Of a stretch of DNA of 39,191 nucleotides, positions 7,168-14,865 are shown piece by piece (position 1 is the stretch's first letter; every line of letters begins with the position of its first letter). The position numbers were made by a program, and so were the translations under genes. Below the pieces are notes generated by a model. It was given only the letters and a program-made list of their open reading frames with translations, did not search any database and was not told the DNA's origin. The stretch comes from Chitinophagaceae bacterium UBA3961 (GTDB taxonomy: Bacteria; Bacteroidota; Bacteroidia; Chitinophagales; Chitinophagaceae): the NCBI GenBank assembly GCA_002385265.1, contig DGDD01000199.1, forward strand, positions 1 through 39,191, in the 5' to 3' direction.

Positions 7168-8265
7168 ATGAACACGCTATCTATCATCCTGGGTATTCAA
7201 ATCAGTCTCTTGGAGATCATCATCTTCCAAGTAGGCGCTGCTATTCTGGGATTCGCTATTCACTTCTTCATCTCTTCCAAGAAAAATATACAAATAGAAA
7301 GAAAGCCTGTTGAAGCAGGTATCAGCGATGCTGATCAATGGCGCCTGAAGTATTACGAGGAACTCGATCTTCACGAAAAACGTCAAGAAGAACTTAGAAA
7401 GAAAGTTCAAGATGCACAAGACTTAGAGGAGCAGTTTGAGGAAGAGTTGTCGGAAATGAGGAGAGAAACCAAAAGAATGATTCAAGAACAAGAGGCGGAG
7501 AAGAATAGATTAAAAGAAGAATTCGAAAAACAATTACAAGAGATAAAGGCGCAATTTGAGGAGAAAGAAAAGGAATTACAAGCCAAGCCGGCTGAGCTTC
7601 CAACTCTTGACTATTTAGATGAACTAAAGAAAACACAGACGAGTTTATTGGATCACAATCAGCGGATCAGTCGTTTGCTCGAGCAGATCGATTTTCTGAA
7701 AGACGCAGAGCAAAAGCACATGGCAAGCACTCGTTTAAATGAGCAATTGCAAGCTGAGTTGAGAGATATCAAGCGCATTTTAAATGAAAAGGAAGCCGAG
7801 CTGAAGCACGCTAAACAGCAGCAGGATCTTGCCAAGGAAATGCAGGATCGATTGAAGCAAGCTTATGGCGAATTCAGCAATTTGCAAGAGAAGATTCATA
7901 AAGTAGAAACCCATATTGTTCAACCACAGAATCGAAATTTTGAATACGAAGAATTGCAACAGTCGTATTTTAAGTTGAGTAAAGAATTTGATGAGTTGAA
8001 AACGAAGCATTTGTCGATGATGGAGGAAAACCAACGCTTGTCGCGTCTTTTGACGGATGTGGAAGACAAATTGCGAGAAGCGAATTTCAACCGTCAACAA
8101 TTAGCGAAGAAGGTAAATTTCCTTGAGGAATTGAACGGCGATTTGCAACAAGTAGCTGAGCATAATAAAAAGCTGGAAAATCAATTGCGTAGAATCGGGG
8201 AAATTGAAGGATTGTTGGCGAAGATTTCAGCGATGCAAGGGGGAGAAAGTAACCCAACGATGTAG
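7168..8265 (+). CDS. membrane-anchored coiled-coil protein of unknown function
   Basis: I do not recognise a family. Residues 6-34 form one hydrophobic membrane segment (about ILGIQISLLEIIIFQ through GFAIHFFI), followed by SSKKN on the probably cytoplasmic side. From about residue 55 to 355 the protein is almost entirely charged heptad sequence rich in Glu, Lys, Gln and Leu, which predicts a long coiled coil with short breaks (for example near AKPAELPTLDYL and IVQPQNRNF). No enzymatic motif is visible. The gene lies between two strong terminators (7019-7057 and 8290-8316), so it is monocistronic. A structural or scaffold role is plausible by analogy only. Coiled coils give misleading database hits, so myosin- or SMC-like labels should not be trusted. 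Confidence 0.75.
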   Translation: MNTLSIILGIQISLLEIIIFQVGAAILGFAIHFFISSKKNIQIERKPVEAGISDADQWRLKYYEELDLHEKRQEELRKKVQDAQDLEEQFEEELSEMRRETKRMIQEQEAEKNRLKEEFEKQLQEIKAQFEEKEKELQAKPAELPTLDYLDELKKTQTSLLDHNQRISRLLEQIDFLKDAEQKHMASTRLNEQLQAELRDIKRILNEKEAELKHAKQQQDLAKEMQDRLKQAYGEFSNLQEKIHKVETHIVQPQNRNFEYEELQQSYFKLSKEFDELKTKHLSMMEENQRLSRLLTDVEDKLREANFNRQQLAKKVNFLEELNGDLQQVAEHNKKLENQLRRIGEIEGLLAKISAMQGGESNPTM

Positions 8266-8289
8266 TTCACATGTCATGTTAGTTATACA

Positions 8290-8316
8290 GCGCGGAGCAG
8301 TACTCCGCGCTTTTTT
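8290..8316 (+). terminator. rho-independent terminator after the coiled-coil gene
   Basis: Perfect 8-bp stem GCGCGGAG (8290-8297) and CTCCGCGC (8303-8310), loop CAGTA, followed by six T. Confidence 0.92.
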
Positions 8317-8370
8317 ATTTTAGGACCTCCTGATCGGATAAAAGTCAGTTTTTTAAAAACAAAAGGGCTG

Positions 8371-8378
8371 TAATTTTG
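8371..8378 (+). promoter_or_regulatory. -7 box of the pdxH promoter
   Basis: TAATTTTG matches TAnnTTTG exactly and lies 22 bp before the start codon. No TTG stands at the right distance upstream. Confidence 0.6.
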
Positions 8379-8400
8379 TACCTCAATAAAAGAGAAGTGT

Positions 8401-9042
8401 ATGGCAACAATTGCGGACATCAGGAAGGATTACAAGATGCACAGTTTATCGGAGAAAGAAGTATCAAATGATCCAATTGCTCAGTTCAGTCTATGGTGGG
8501 AAGAGGCCCAAAAAGCGGAGATTTTAGAGGTAAATGCGATGACATTGGCCACTGCATCGGTTGATGGAGTTCCATCGGCTCGAATTGTGCTTTTGAAGGA
8601 TTATGATCATCGTGGGTTCGTGTTTTACACCAATTATACGAGCTATAAAGGCAAGGATTTGTTGGAGAACCCTAGAGCTTGTTTGGTCTTTTTCTGGAAG
8701 GAATTGGAGCGCCAAGTGCGAATTACAGGTATTGTAGAGAAGGTAAGTGGATCGGAAAGCGATATATACTTCAATTCAAGACCGGAGGGAAGCAGAATAG
8801 GAGCATGGGCTTCGCCACAGAGCACGGTAATTGAAGGTCGGGAATGGTTAGAGCAGAATGAGCAGCAATGGGCGGAGCGGTTTAAAAGCGAGCCTTTGAA
8901 GCGTCCTGACCATTGGGGCGGATACCGAGTAAAGCCCGTTACAGTGGAGTTTTGGCAGGGAAGGCCTAGCAGATTGCACGACCGAATACAATACAGCTTA
9001 GAAGATAATGGGGTTTGGAAAATTGAGCGTTTGGCCCCTTAA
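8401..9042 (+). CDS. pdxH: pyridoxamine 5'-phosphate oxidase
   Basis: PdxH oxidises pyridoxine or pyridoxamine 5'-phosphate to pyridoxal 5'-phosphate, using FMN and oxygen, in the cytoplasm. The 213-residue product has normal length and the family motifs: ATASVDGVPSARIVLLKDYD (FMN-contacting strand region), FYTNYTSYKGKDL, ACLVFFWKELERQVRITG, SRPEGSRIGAWAS, and the C-terminal signature EFWQGRPSRLHDR. It has its own promoter (8371-8378) and a shared convergent terminator (9046-9080). The product PLP is the cofactor of the enzyme encoded at 4882-6129, though nothing links the two directly. Confidence 0.97.
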   Translation: MATIADIRKDYKMHSLSEKEVSNDPIAQFSLWWEEAQKAEILEVNAMTLATASVDGVPSARIVLLKDYDHRGFVFYTNYTSYKGKDLLENPRACLVFFWKELERQVRITGIVEKVSGSESDIYFNSRPEGSRIGAWASPQSTVIEGREWLEQNEQQWAERFKSEPLKRPDHWGGYRVKPVTVEFWQGRPSRLHDRIQYSLEDNGVWKIERLAP

Positions 9043-9045
9043 AAG

Positions 9046-9080
9046 AAAAAAGGAAAATGACAATGTCGTTTTCCTTTTTT
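9046..9080. terminator. bidirectional terminator between pdxH and the bTHX gene
   Basis: A-tract plus GGAAAA (9046-9057), then TGAC, loop AAT, then GTCG and TTTTCC plus T-tract (9069-9080). The stem is about 16 bp with one G-T pair. It can end transcription in both directions between these convergent genes. Confidence 0.85.
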
Positions 9081-9083
9081 TAA

Positions 9084-9194
9084 TTATTTGGCGTCTTTCT
9101 TAGCTACCGCTTTTTTTGTTCTTGCTGGACGGCTCTTACCGAAAGAACCTTTGAAAGTTTTGCCTTTTTTGGTTTTTTTATCACCTCTACCCAT
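9084..9194 (-). CDS. 30S ribosomal protein bTHX (36 residues)
   Basis: This short gene is easily missed. Translation on the minus strand from the ATG at 9194 gives 36 residues starting MGRGDKKTKKGKTFKGSFGK and ending in a Lys/Ala-rich tail, then TAA. The pattern MGKGDKKTxxGKIxxGSxGxxRP is the bTHX (THX) family known from Thermus 30S subunits and widespread in Bacteroidota, where the basic peptide sits in a cavity at the top of the 30S head. The C-terminal tail (RTKKAVAKKDAK) is longer than in the shortest members. It shares the bidirectional terminator with pdxH and lies 109 bp downstream of the HU gene on the same strand. Confidence 0.9.
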   Translation of the reverse strand: MGRGDKKTKKGKTFKGSFGKSRPARTKKAVAKKDAK

Positions 9195-9303
9195 AAAATG
9201 TATTTTTTACCTGTTTTTTAGATTGCTGCAAAAATAAAACAGCTCCGGCACATAGACAAGAGCTATATACCGGAGCCGATAAAATGCTTTTTCTGGTGCA
9301 GCA

Positions 9304-9573
9304 TTATAATTTAGCAGAAAGCTCTTTACCAGCTTTGAAGCGAGCAACTTTCTTTGCTTTGATTTTGATAACAGCACCAGTTTGAGGGTTGCGACCGTTA
9401 CGTGCAGCTCTCTTTGATACGGAGAAAGTACCAAAACCTACTAAAGTTACTTTACCACCACCTTTTAAAGTTTTAGTAACTGCTTCGATGAAAGAATCCA
9501 AAGCAGCGTTTGCTTGAGTTTTTGTAACGCCAGCATCGTCAGCGATTTTGGCAATTAATTCAGCTTTGTTCAT
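9304..9573 (-). CDS. HU family DNA-binding protein
   Basis: An 89-residue histone-like protein that bends and compacts DNA as a dimer. It starts [15 protein letters not shown], has the dimer core [22 protein letters not shown] (split here as VTLVGFGTF and [13 protein letters not shown]) and the beta-arm [20 protein letters not shown]. The frame extends upstream to a possible start at 9654, but the ATG at 9573 is chosen because it gives the canonical HU N-terminus and because an exact promoter box lies between the two (9604-9611), so the longer form could not be made from that transcript. HU has several paralogues in this phylum, so I give no symbol. Confidence 0.95.
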   Translation of the reverse strand: MNKAELIAKIADDAGVTKTQANAALDSFIEAVTKTLKGGGKVTLVGFGTFSVSKRAARNGRNPQTGAVIKIKAKKVARFKAGKELSAKL

Positions 9574-9603
9574 GATGTAATATTTAAATTTTATTAGCGG
9601 AGA

Positions 9604-9632
9604 CAAATTTAACCGCTTTTCAATACCAACAA
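9604..9632 (-). promoter_or_regulatory. promoter of the HU gene
   Basis: On the minus strand TAAATTTG (9604-9611) is an exact TAnnTTTG box, with TTG (9630-9632) 18 bp upstream. Start codon at 9573 leaves a leader of about 25-30 nt. Confidence 0.75.
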
Positions 9633-9675
9633 AATTTTTCTTATAAACAATCACATTTTTTTAAGTGTGTGTAAG

Positions 9676-9847
9676 CCGCACGGGACAAGGGTTGCACCAT
9701 TTTTTGCAACAAAACGATTTCTTATAAATGAAATGTGAATGAGCTGAAACTCGCTCTGGTGGCCTGTTTCACGATATTTCGGCTGTAATCCTTGTGCGGT
9801 GCGGTTTTCAGAGGAATTTACATTTATTTTTCAATTACCCAAATCTA
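9676..9847 (-). ncRNA. candidate structured RNA upstream of HU, class unknown
   Basis: An outer stem pairs 9676-9681 with 9799-9804 (CCGCAC/GTGCGG), then a 4x4 internal loop, then 9686-9690 with 9790-9794 (CAAGG/CCTTG). Inside lie two perfect 6-bp hairpins: 9691-9696/9705-9710 (GTTGCA/TGCAAC) and 9745-9750/9766-9771 (TGAAAC/GTTTCA). On the minus strand an exact -7 box TAGATTTG (9840-9847) lies about 35 nt upstream of the outer stem. No known RNA family is recognised and no U-tract terminator is seen, so it could also be a long leader of the HU gene. Confidence 0.35.
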
Positions 9848-9865
9848 TTATTTTCTTATCCACAC

Positions 9866-10171
9866 TCAGTTCACAACCTCCATAAGCGTGCGAAAAGTCA
9901 TGCATCGATCGCCCCAAAGCTGTTTGCTTTCTTCACGCAAGGCAGGTGCATGCTGCTGAATATAGGTTTCGTAGTTCGCTCTGTCGGTTGCATACAATTG
10001 CAACGCATATGTAGGACCTTCTTCTTCGTCGATATCGAGTAGTTTTACGAATTGGTATTTCTCGAAGTAGCCGGTGTTCATGATGTCGGGAATGTGCTTT
10101 TCCTGCATCCATTTCATATAAGCGGCTCCAATGGCCCATTCGAACTTGATGGTGATATTGTAGATAAACAT
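9866..10171 (-). CDS. DUF4286 family protein
   Basis: A 101-residue protein of the DUF4286 type, short cytoplasmic proteins common in Bacteroidota with no assigned function. Visible features are the start MFIYNITIKFEWAIGAAYMK, the KYQFVKLLDIDEEEGPTYAL strand region and YATDRANYETYIQQHAP. The fold is probably a ferredoxin-like alpha/beta domain (inference). The frame extends to a possible start at 10231, but the ATG at 10171 is preferred: it gives the family N-terminus, and the exact promoter box at 10213-10220 lies between the two. It is followed at 9847 by the promoter of the candidate RNA. Confidence 0.82.
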   Translation of the reverse strand: MFIYNITIKFEWAIGAAYMKWMQEKHIPDIMNTGYFEKYQFVKLLDIDEEEGPTYALQLYATDRANYETYIQQHAPALREESKQLWGDRCMTFRTLMEVVN

Positions 10172-10212
10172 AGAGATACTTGATAATTGTTTGGTGTAGT
10201 ATTGTACTAGAG

Positions 10213-10220
10213 CAAAATTA
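10213..10220 (-). promoter_or_regulatory. -7 box of the DUF4286 gene
   Basis: On the minus strand TAATTTTG matches TAnnTTTG exactly, 41 bp before the ATG at 10171. No well-placed TTG is seen upstream. Confidence 0.55.
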
Positions 10221-10232
10221 AGTAATACCACT

Positions 10233-10267
10233 GATCAGGATTTACAGGATTAAAGGATTTTCAGGAT
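10233..10267 (+). repeat. dispersed AGGATT repeat, copy 2, followed by pyrimidine tract
   Basis: A 35-bp copy of the repeat at 3706-3740, nearly identical to it. On the same strand it is followed by a pyrimidine-rich tract at about 10268-10346 made of many CCTC steps. Copy 3 (20529-20562) is followed by the same kind of tract. Confidence 0.85.
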
Positions 10268-10340
10268 GGCTGCTTTCCCTCCTCATTCCTCTTGTCCTCT
10301 TATCCTCGCTCCTCTTTTCCTCGTCTCCTCATTTCTCTCC

Positions 10341-12722
10341 TCATTCCGTTAACAGCTTTTTAATTCTTTGATACATGAAAGAAACGACGAGTAATAGAAC
10401 ACCTAATAGAATGAAAGCAATGATTTTGCCGGCCGGATTGATATTTTGGATATCGTAAGTAAACAATTTCACCAATGTAATGCCAAACAACACGAGCGCT
10501 GCAATACGCAAGGTCTTGAGCTTTTTTTGTAGGCCAATATAGATGGCAACAAAAGACACCAATGCCCATACTATAGTAAGACCTGCTTTTTGAAATAGTT
10601 GACTGTTTAAATGATACGATGCGAGGTCATTGCTTGTTAACCATACAAAAGCCAATTTTGTTTCATTGCTGAATACGAAGGTTGCAGTAAAGACGATGAA
10701 CCATGTGTACGATTTTTCCAAGCTTGCTCGAAGCGACTCTTCTTTCATAAATGCTCGAATACCCACATAGAATATCCACACCATCATTGGGAAGATGAGC
10801 CAGTAGGCATTGAACCAAGATTGATATTTGCCAATGCTAAACAAATCTTCCTGAATACTATTCATATATAAACCGGAGAAGAGATAGTAAAATGCTGCAA
10901 AACCGGGCGCAATTAGTACCGCTTTGTTGATAATGGTTAGACCCAATTTTGGAAGCACCTGCGAAACGAGAATTAGATAAAGCATTACCCATAGTTGAAG
11001 ATAGACACCATTGATACCCGCTTCCGCTAATCGATGATTGAATTGGTAATCGATTTCTGCAATTCCGGCGATGAAAAGTAGCAATATGGGTACCAGTCTT
11101 GTTACAGGTTCCCATATCAGATGTATAGTATCAGGTGCCTTCGTTTGTTTACTTTTATTGAAGAAGTATATCAATAGTTGACTTGCTACAACAAACAAGC
11201 CGGTTAAACATGCTTTGTTGACAATGATCGGAAGCGGTCCTATGTCGAATCTATAGATAGCTGTCCAATCACTAATTAAACTTACTACTGTAAACACATA
11301 GAGAATAATAGAAGCATAACGAATGAGTGATTGCTGAGTGCGAATAAAAAACCAAGCTAGTAGCGTTGCTTCTACTGCCCAGAAAAGGGTAATGGTATAC
11401 CCGCCAAATTGGATAGGTATTGCCATCGTAATCAGTCCAATTGATAAGCCGGTAAGCAATTGAACAAGGTTTCTGTCTGCGTTCATATTTGCAAATACAC
11501 GTGCTGCGATAAAACTAAGTGCTGCAAGCACTGCAGAAAATAGACCTTGGTATTGCTCCCATTGACTGTATTCAAGTGTGGTATATCCGGCACCAAAATA
11601 GAGCATGTACAAGGTGAGTAGTTGAATGAACTCAATTGACTTGAAAGGTCTTTTCAATAGAATATTATACAGCACTTGTATTCCAAAGAATTCGAGGAAG
11701 AAGATGCTGTAGAATAAAAAGAGTGTTTTTGCGAGTGCCGGATCAGAGCTGATTGGAGCTGAAATATAAGAACCGCCGGTTAGCAATATGGTAAATCCAA
11801 GGGCGACTGGTGAGAGTATGGTCCAACGTTTATAGAAGCTTAGAACGAGTAATCCTCCATTTAAAATGGCGATATAAGTAAACAGTGCTTGATAGTTGTT
11901 TTGTCCATTGCTTACCAAAAGAGGTGCTATAAATCCACCAACGGTGGCAAGAATTGCAATCTCCATTCGATCGTACCAAACAGCAAGTGCTACGCCTAAT
12001 AGTGTAACACCCACCATGCATACAAAGGCGGTGGTTTGAGAGATCAGTTCATATTCTTGGAATGCAAATGCAAAGCTGAAATAAAATACAGCTAATCCGC
12101 CGCCTACTAGTACCGATGAAAAAGAACGGTAGTTCCTTTTAAGTAGATGTGCCAATACAAGTAAAAGAAGTCCTACGAAAAGAGAAATGCCAATTCTTGT
12201 TGCTTCTCCAATCCAGTTCTTGTCGATTGCGTATTTGATAAAGAAACCGATGCCCAGCACTAATACGGCAATCCCGATTTTGTTGAACAAGTTCTCGCCT
12301 ATAAATTTTTCAAGATCGGGATTGTTCTTTAACCAATTGTCCCACCAACTTCCTTCTGACTTCGAAGAAACAGGCGCTTCCTCAACGGGTTGCCATGTCG
12401 GCAAAGACGATTGTTCAATTATTTCGGGTTGGGGCTCCTCTTTAGGAGTAACCAATTCTACAGGACTTGCCTCTACAATCGTAATTTCTTTGTAAACAGG
12501 TTTGGGTGGTTCGGGTGTTACAGGTGCTTTTATTGGCGCTGTACTTTCTTCTTTTTTAATACTTGGTTTTTCTGCCGAAAGCGAATTGATCTCGTTGCGG
12601 AGTTTTTTGATTTCGGAAGTGAGGTGTTTGAGCTGCTCATAGATCGCGTCGTATTTCGAGGAGCGCGAAAACGCAATGTAAATAATAAAAGCGGCGACAA
12701 GCAATACAAGGACAAATTCCAT
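10341..12722 (-). CDS. DUF2339 multi-pass membrane protein
   Basis: A 793-residue integral membrane protein matching DUF2339. The N-terminus has one hydrophobic segment (about 3-18), then a coiled coil (KYDAIYEQLKHLTSEIKKL) and a Pro/Glu-rich linker to about residue 120. The conserved block WWDNWLKNNPDLEKFIGENL leads into LFNKIGIAVLVLGIGFFIKY and then roughly twenty closely spaced hydrophobic segments to the end. No catalytic motif or substrate is evident and the family's function is not established. It is monocistronic. Many short frames on the opposite strand are shadows of its low-complexity membrane sequence. Confidence 0.88.
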   Translation of the reverse strand: MEFVLVLLVAAFIIYIAFSRSSKYDAIYEQLKHLTSEIKKLRNEINSLSAEKPSIKKEESTAPIKAPVTPEPPKPVYKEITIVEASPVELVTPKEEPQPEIIEQSSLPTWQPVEEAPVSSKSEGSWWDNWLKNNPDLEKFIGENLFNKIGIAVLVLGIGFFIKYAIDKNWIGEATRIGISLFVGLLLLVLAHLLKRNYRSFSSVLVGGGLAVFYFSFAFAFQEYELISQTTAFVCMVGVTLLGVALAVWYDRMEIAILATVGGFIAPLLVSNGQNNYQALFTYIAILNGGLLVLSFYKRWTILSPVALGFTILLTGGSYISAPISSDPALAKTLFLFYSIFFLEFFGIQVLYNILLKRPFKSIEFIQLLTLYMLYFGAGYTTLEYSQWEQYQGLFSAVLAALSFIAARVFANMNADRNLVQLLTGLSIGLITMAIPIQFGGYTITLFWAVEATLLAWFFIRTQQSLIRYASIILYVFTVVSLISDWTAIYRFDIGPLPIIVNKACLTGLFVVASQLLIYFFNKSKQTKAPDTIHLIWEPVTRLVPILLLFIAGIAEIDYQFNHRLAEAGINGVYLQLWVMLYLILVSQVLPKLGLTIINKAVLIAPGFAAFYYLFSGLYMNSIQEDLFSIGKYQSWFNAYWLIFPMMVWIFYVGIRAFMKEESLRASLEKSYTWFIVFTATFVFSNETKLAFVWLTSNDLASYHLNSQLFQKAGLTIVWALVSFVAIYIGLQKKLKTLRIAALVLFGITLVKLFTYDIQNINPAGKIIAFILLGVLLLVVSFMYQRIKKLLTE

Positions 12723-12928
12723 GACGGTTAGGTTTCATGGAAATTAAGCATTTCTGAGGAAATGGGAGCCAGGTTGGTTGTTTTAACGTATTCTTAAGCG
12801 GTATGAAAGAGAATTAATAAATTGATCTCTTGTGTTCGAATGCAATTCATTTTTAAAACAACCAATCGATGTAAAGATCACATATTTTGATTGTAACCAT
12901 TCGATTTCACTTTTTAACAAACCACATG

Positions 12929-12996
12929 CGACCCTTCCAGGGTCGAATGCATTGTTGATCATTTTTTTCTACGACCATACGACCCCTCTTGGGTCG
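12929..12996. repeat. two CGACCC-N5-GGGTCG hairpin repeats
   Basis: Hairpins at 12929-12945 and 12980-12996 have the same stem sequence and 6-5-6 geometry as units 2 and 3 of the tandem array at 3804-3945, but with different loops (TTCCA and CTCTT). Confidence 0.85.
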
Positions 12997-13143
12997 GGGG
13001 CCAATGAAATGAATGGCTTGTTTCTTCCTTGAGGCTGCGATTCTGTTGAATATAAATGAATTGTTTCCATACTAGGGACGGGATCATAATACAAATGAAT
13101 GTGTTGAGTCATTTCTTGAGTTGGGTTCATCACAAAACAAAAT

Positions 13144-13166
13144 GCTTCCTCTCCGGAGTGGGAAGC
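13144..13166. repeat. nested palindrome in intergenic region
   Basis: Outer arms GCTTCC (13144-13149) and GGAAGC (13161-13166) enclose the perfect palindrome CTCCGGAG (13151-13158). Possibly another class of intergenic hairpin repeat; only one copy is in the window. Confidence 0.5.
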
Positions 13167-13303
13167 CAAACAAAAATGTATGGATCGCCTCCTCAATCCG
13201 GCTAGGATACTAATAAAAGCGAACAGATTGGCTGCCCTCTATATTCCAATTGCAACAAACGGATTGGACCCATTGATATTAGGAAAAGCACAAAATGGCA
13301 CTG

Positions 13304-14071
13304 CTAGTCTTTTAACTCCAAATAAACTGGACAATGATCAGAATGCTTTACATCGGGATAAATCTCTGCGTCTACAATTTTATTCTTTAACGGTGTTGTT
13401 ACATTGATATAATCAATTCTCCAGCCTTTGTTTTGCAGTCGTACACTTGGAAAGCGTTGGCTCCACCAACTGTAGCGATGTGGTTCCGGATGTATTTCAC
13501 GGAAACTGTCAATCCATCCTTTCGCGAAAAACTCATCCATCCAAGTTCTTTCTTCAGGCAAGAAGCCGGAAGATTTTTTGTTTCCTTTGGGATCGTGAAT
13601 GTCTAATTCAGTATGTGCAATATTATAATCGCCGCAAAGAATGATGGATTCTTGCTGCTTCTTTACTTCTTGTAAATACTGGTCAATTTCATCAAGCCAT
13701 TGGTATTTATAGGTTTGACGTTCATCGCCGCTGGTACCTGATGGAAAATAAGCGTTTATTAAACGGATCTTTCCGAATATTAGTTGGATAACGCGGCCTT
13801 CATCATCACTCATTTGATGTCCGGTACCGTAGATCACGTTGTCGGGTTTTATTTTACTGAAAACGGCTACGCCACTGTATCCTTTTTTCTGAGCGCTGTA
13901 CCAATAGTCGTGAAAGCCTAGATCGGTGAATTGTTTGTAGTCAACATTATCGCGGTGTGCCTTGGTTTCTTGAATACAAATAATATCGGCCGGATCTGTT
14001 TTCAACCAATCGATCAACCCTTTGTTCATCGCCGCTCTGATACCGTTAACATTATAACTAACAATGCGCAT
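13304..14071 (-). CDS. exodeoxyribonuclease III (AP endonuclease family)
   Basis: A 255-residue magnesium-dependent nuclease of the exonuclease III/APE1 family, acting in base excision repair on abasic sites and 3' ends. Motifs are in order: RIVSYNVNGIRAA (Asn7), DIICIQETK (Glu35, metal ligand), GYSGVAVFSK, LINAYFPSG, LCGDYNIAHTELDIHDPKGN, WRIDYINVT, and the C-terminal VKHSDHCPVYLEL with the catalytic Asp-His pair. Two possible starts exist; the ATG at 14071 gives the canonical MRIVSYN, while the one at 14098 would add nine atypical residues and leave only 14 bp to the divergent LOG gene. Members in this phylum are variously called xth or exoA, so no symbol is given. Confidence 0.95.
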   Translation of the reverse strand: MRIVSYNVNGIRAAMNKGLIDWLKTDPADIICIQETKAHRDNVDYKQFTDLGFHDYWYSAQKKGYSGVAVFSKIKPDNVIYGTGHQMSDDEGRVIQLIFGKIRLINAYFPSGTSGDERQTYKYQWLDEIDQYLQEVKKQQESIILCGDYNIAHTELDIHDPKGNKKSSGFLPEERTWMDEFFAKGWIDSFREIHPEPHRYSWWSQRFPSVRLQNKGWRIDYINVTTPLKNKIVDAEIYPDVKHSDHCPVYLELKD

Positions 14072-14112
14072 GAGATTATTTATTAAATTGAAAGGCAATT
14101 TACAATATTACT

Positions 14113-14862
14113 ATGGATACAAATACAGACAAATTAGCCGTTCCTCCCATAATTCCACCCAAAGAACATATCTATTTAGACGGTCCTCGCAAAAGAACCT
14201 TTGAATTGAGTTTTGCCTTTCGCGTTTTTCAACAGTTTATCAAAGGATTTCGCGCTTTGCATTTTGTGGGCCCCTGTATTACTGTTTTTGGCAGCGCTCG
14301 GTTCAAGGAAGATCATCCCTACTATATTGCTTCTCGAAAATTTGGAGCAGCCATTGCGCAAGCCGGCTTTACTACTTTAACCGGTGGTGGTCCGGGCGTA
14401 ATGGAAGCAGCCAATAGGGGAGCTCATGAAGCAGGAGGGAGTTCAGTGGGTTGCAACATCCGATTGCCCTTTGAGCAAGTGCCCAATCCCTATACCGACG
14501 TATCCATTACAATTGATTATTTCTTCGTTAGAAAGGTTTTGCTAGTGAAATACTCCTATGCCTTTATTATCATGCCCGGTGGTTTTGGCACTATGGATGA
14601 GTTTTATGAGACCCTAACTCTTGTTCAAACCAAAACAATTGAACAATTTCCGATTGTTTTATACGGAAAAGAGTACTACCAAGAACTCTGGGATTACATG
14701 AAGGTGATGGCCAAGCAAGGAACCATTGATCAAAACGACTTAAAACTGGTATTGCTCACCGATGATATTGATGAAGCCATGCAACATATCAGAACCTATA
14801 TTAAATCTAACTATGAAGTAAAGCCGAGGAAGAGACTGTGGTGGTTGTTTGAGAAGAAATGA
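14113..14862 (+). CDS. LOG family protein (nucleotide 5'-monophosphate phosphoribohydrolase-like)
   Basis: LOG-family enzymes release a base from a nucleoside 5'-monophosphate; plant members activate cytokinins and bacterial members often act on AMP or related nucleotides. The 249-residue product has a Rossmann-like fold with both signature motifs: GGGPGVMEAANRG from residue 91 and PGGFGTMDE at 155-163, plus ITVFGSARF upstream. The N-terminal 50 residues and basic C-terminus (KPRKRLWWLFEKK) extend the core, as in the longer bacterial LOG subgroup. It is divergent from the exonuclease gene with 41 bp between the starts. The substrate is not known. Confidence 0.9.
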   Translation: MDTNTDKLAVPPIIPPKEHIYLDGPRKRTFELSFAFRVFQQFIKGFRALHFVGPCITVFGSARFKEDHPYYIASRKFGAAIAQAGFTTLTGGGPGVMEAANRGAHEAGGSSVGCNIRLPFEQVPNPYTDVSITIDYFFVRKVLLVKYSYAFIIMPGGFGTMDEFYETLTLVQTKTIEQFPIVLYGKEYYQELWDYMKVMAKQGTIDQNDLKLVLLTDDIDEAMQHIRTYIKSNYEVKPRKRLWWLFEKK

Positions 14863-14865
14863 GTT

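Larger units (their letters stand above)
12723..13303. other. 581-bp intergenic region with hairpin repeats and no convincing gene
   Basis: The region between the DUF2339 gene start and the exonuclease III stop holds two 17-bp CGACCC/GGGTCG hairpins (12929-12945, loop TTCCA; 12980-12996, loop CTCTT) and a nested palindrome at 13144-13166 (GCTTCC/GGAAGC around CTCCGGAG). Short open frames here have no family resemblance and cross the repeats. It may contain decayed sequence. Confidence 0.6.

Noticed and set aside
13180..13407. Short open frames in the 12.7-13.3 kb gap
   Set aside because: They overlap the exonuclease end or the hairpin repeats, start without promoter, and look random in composition.
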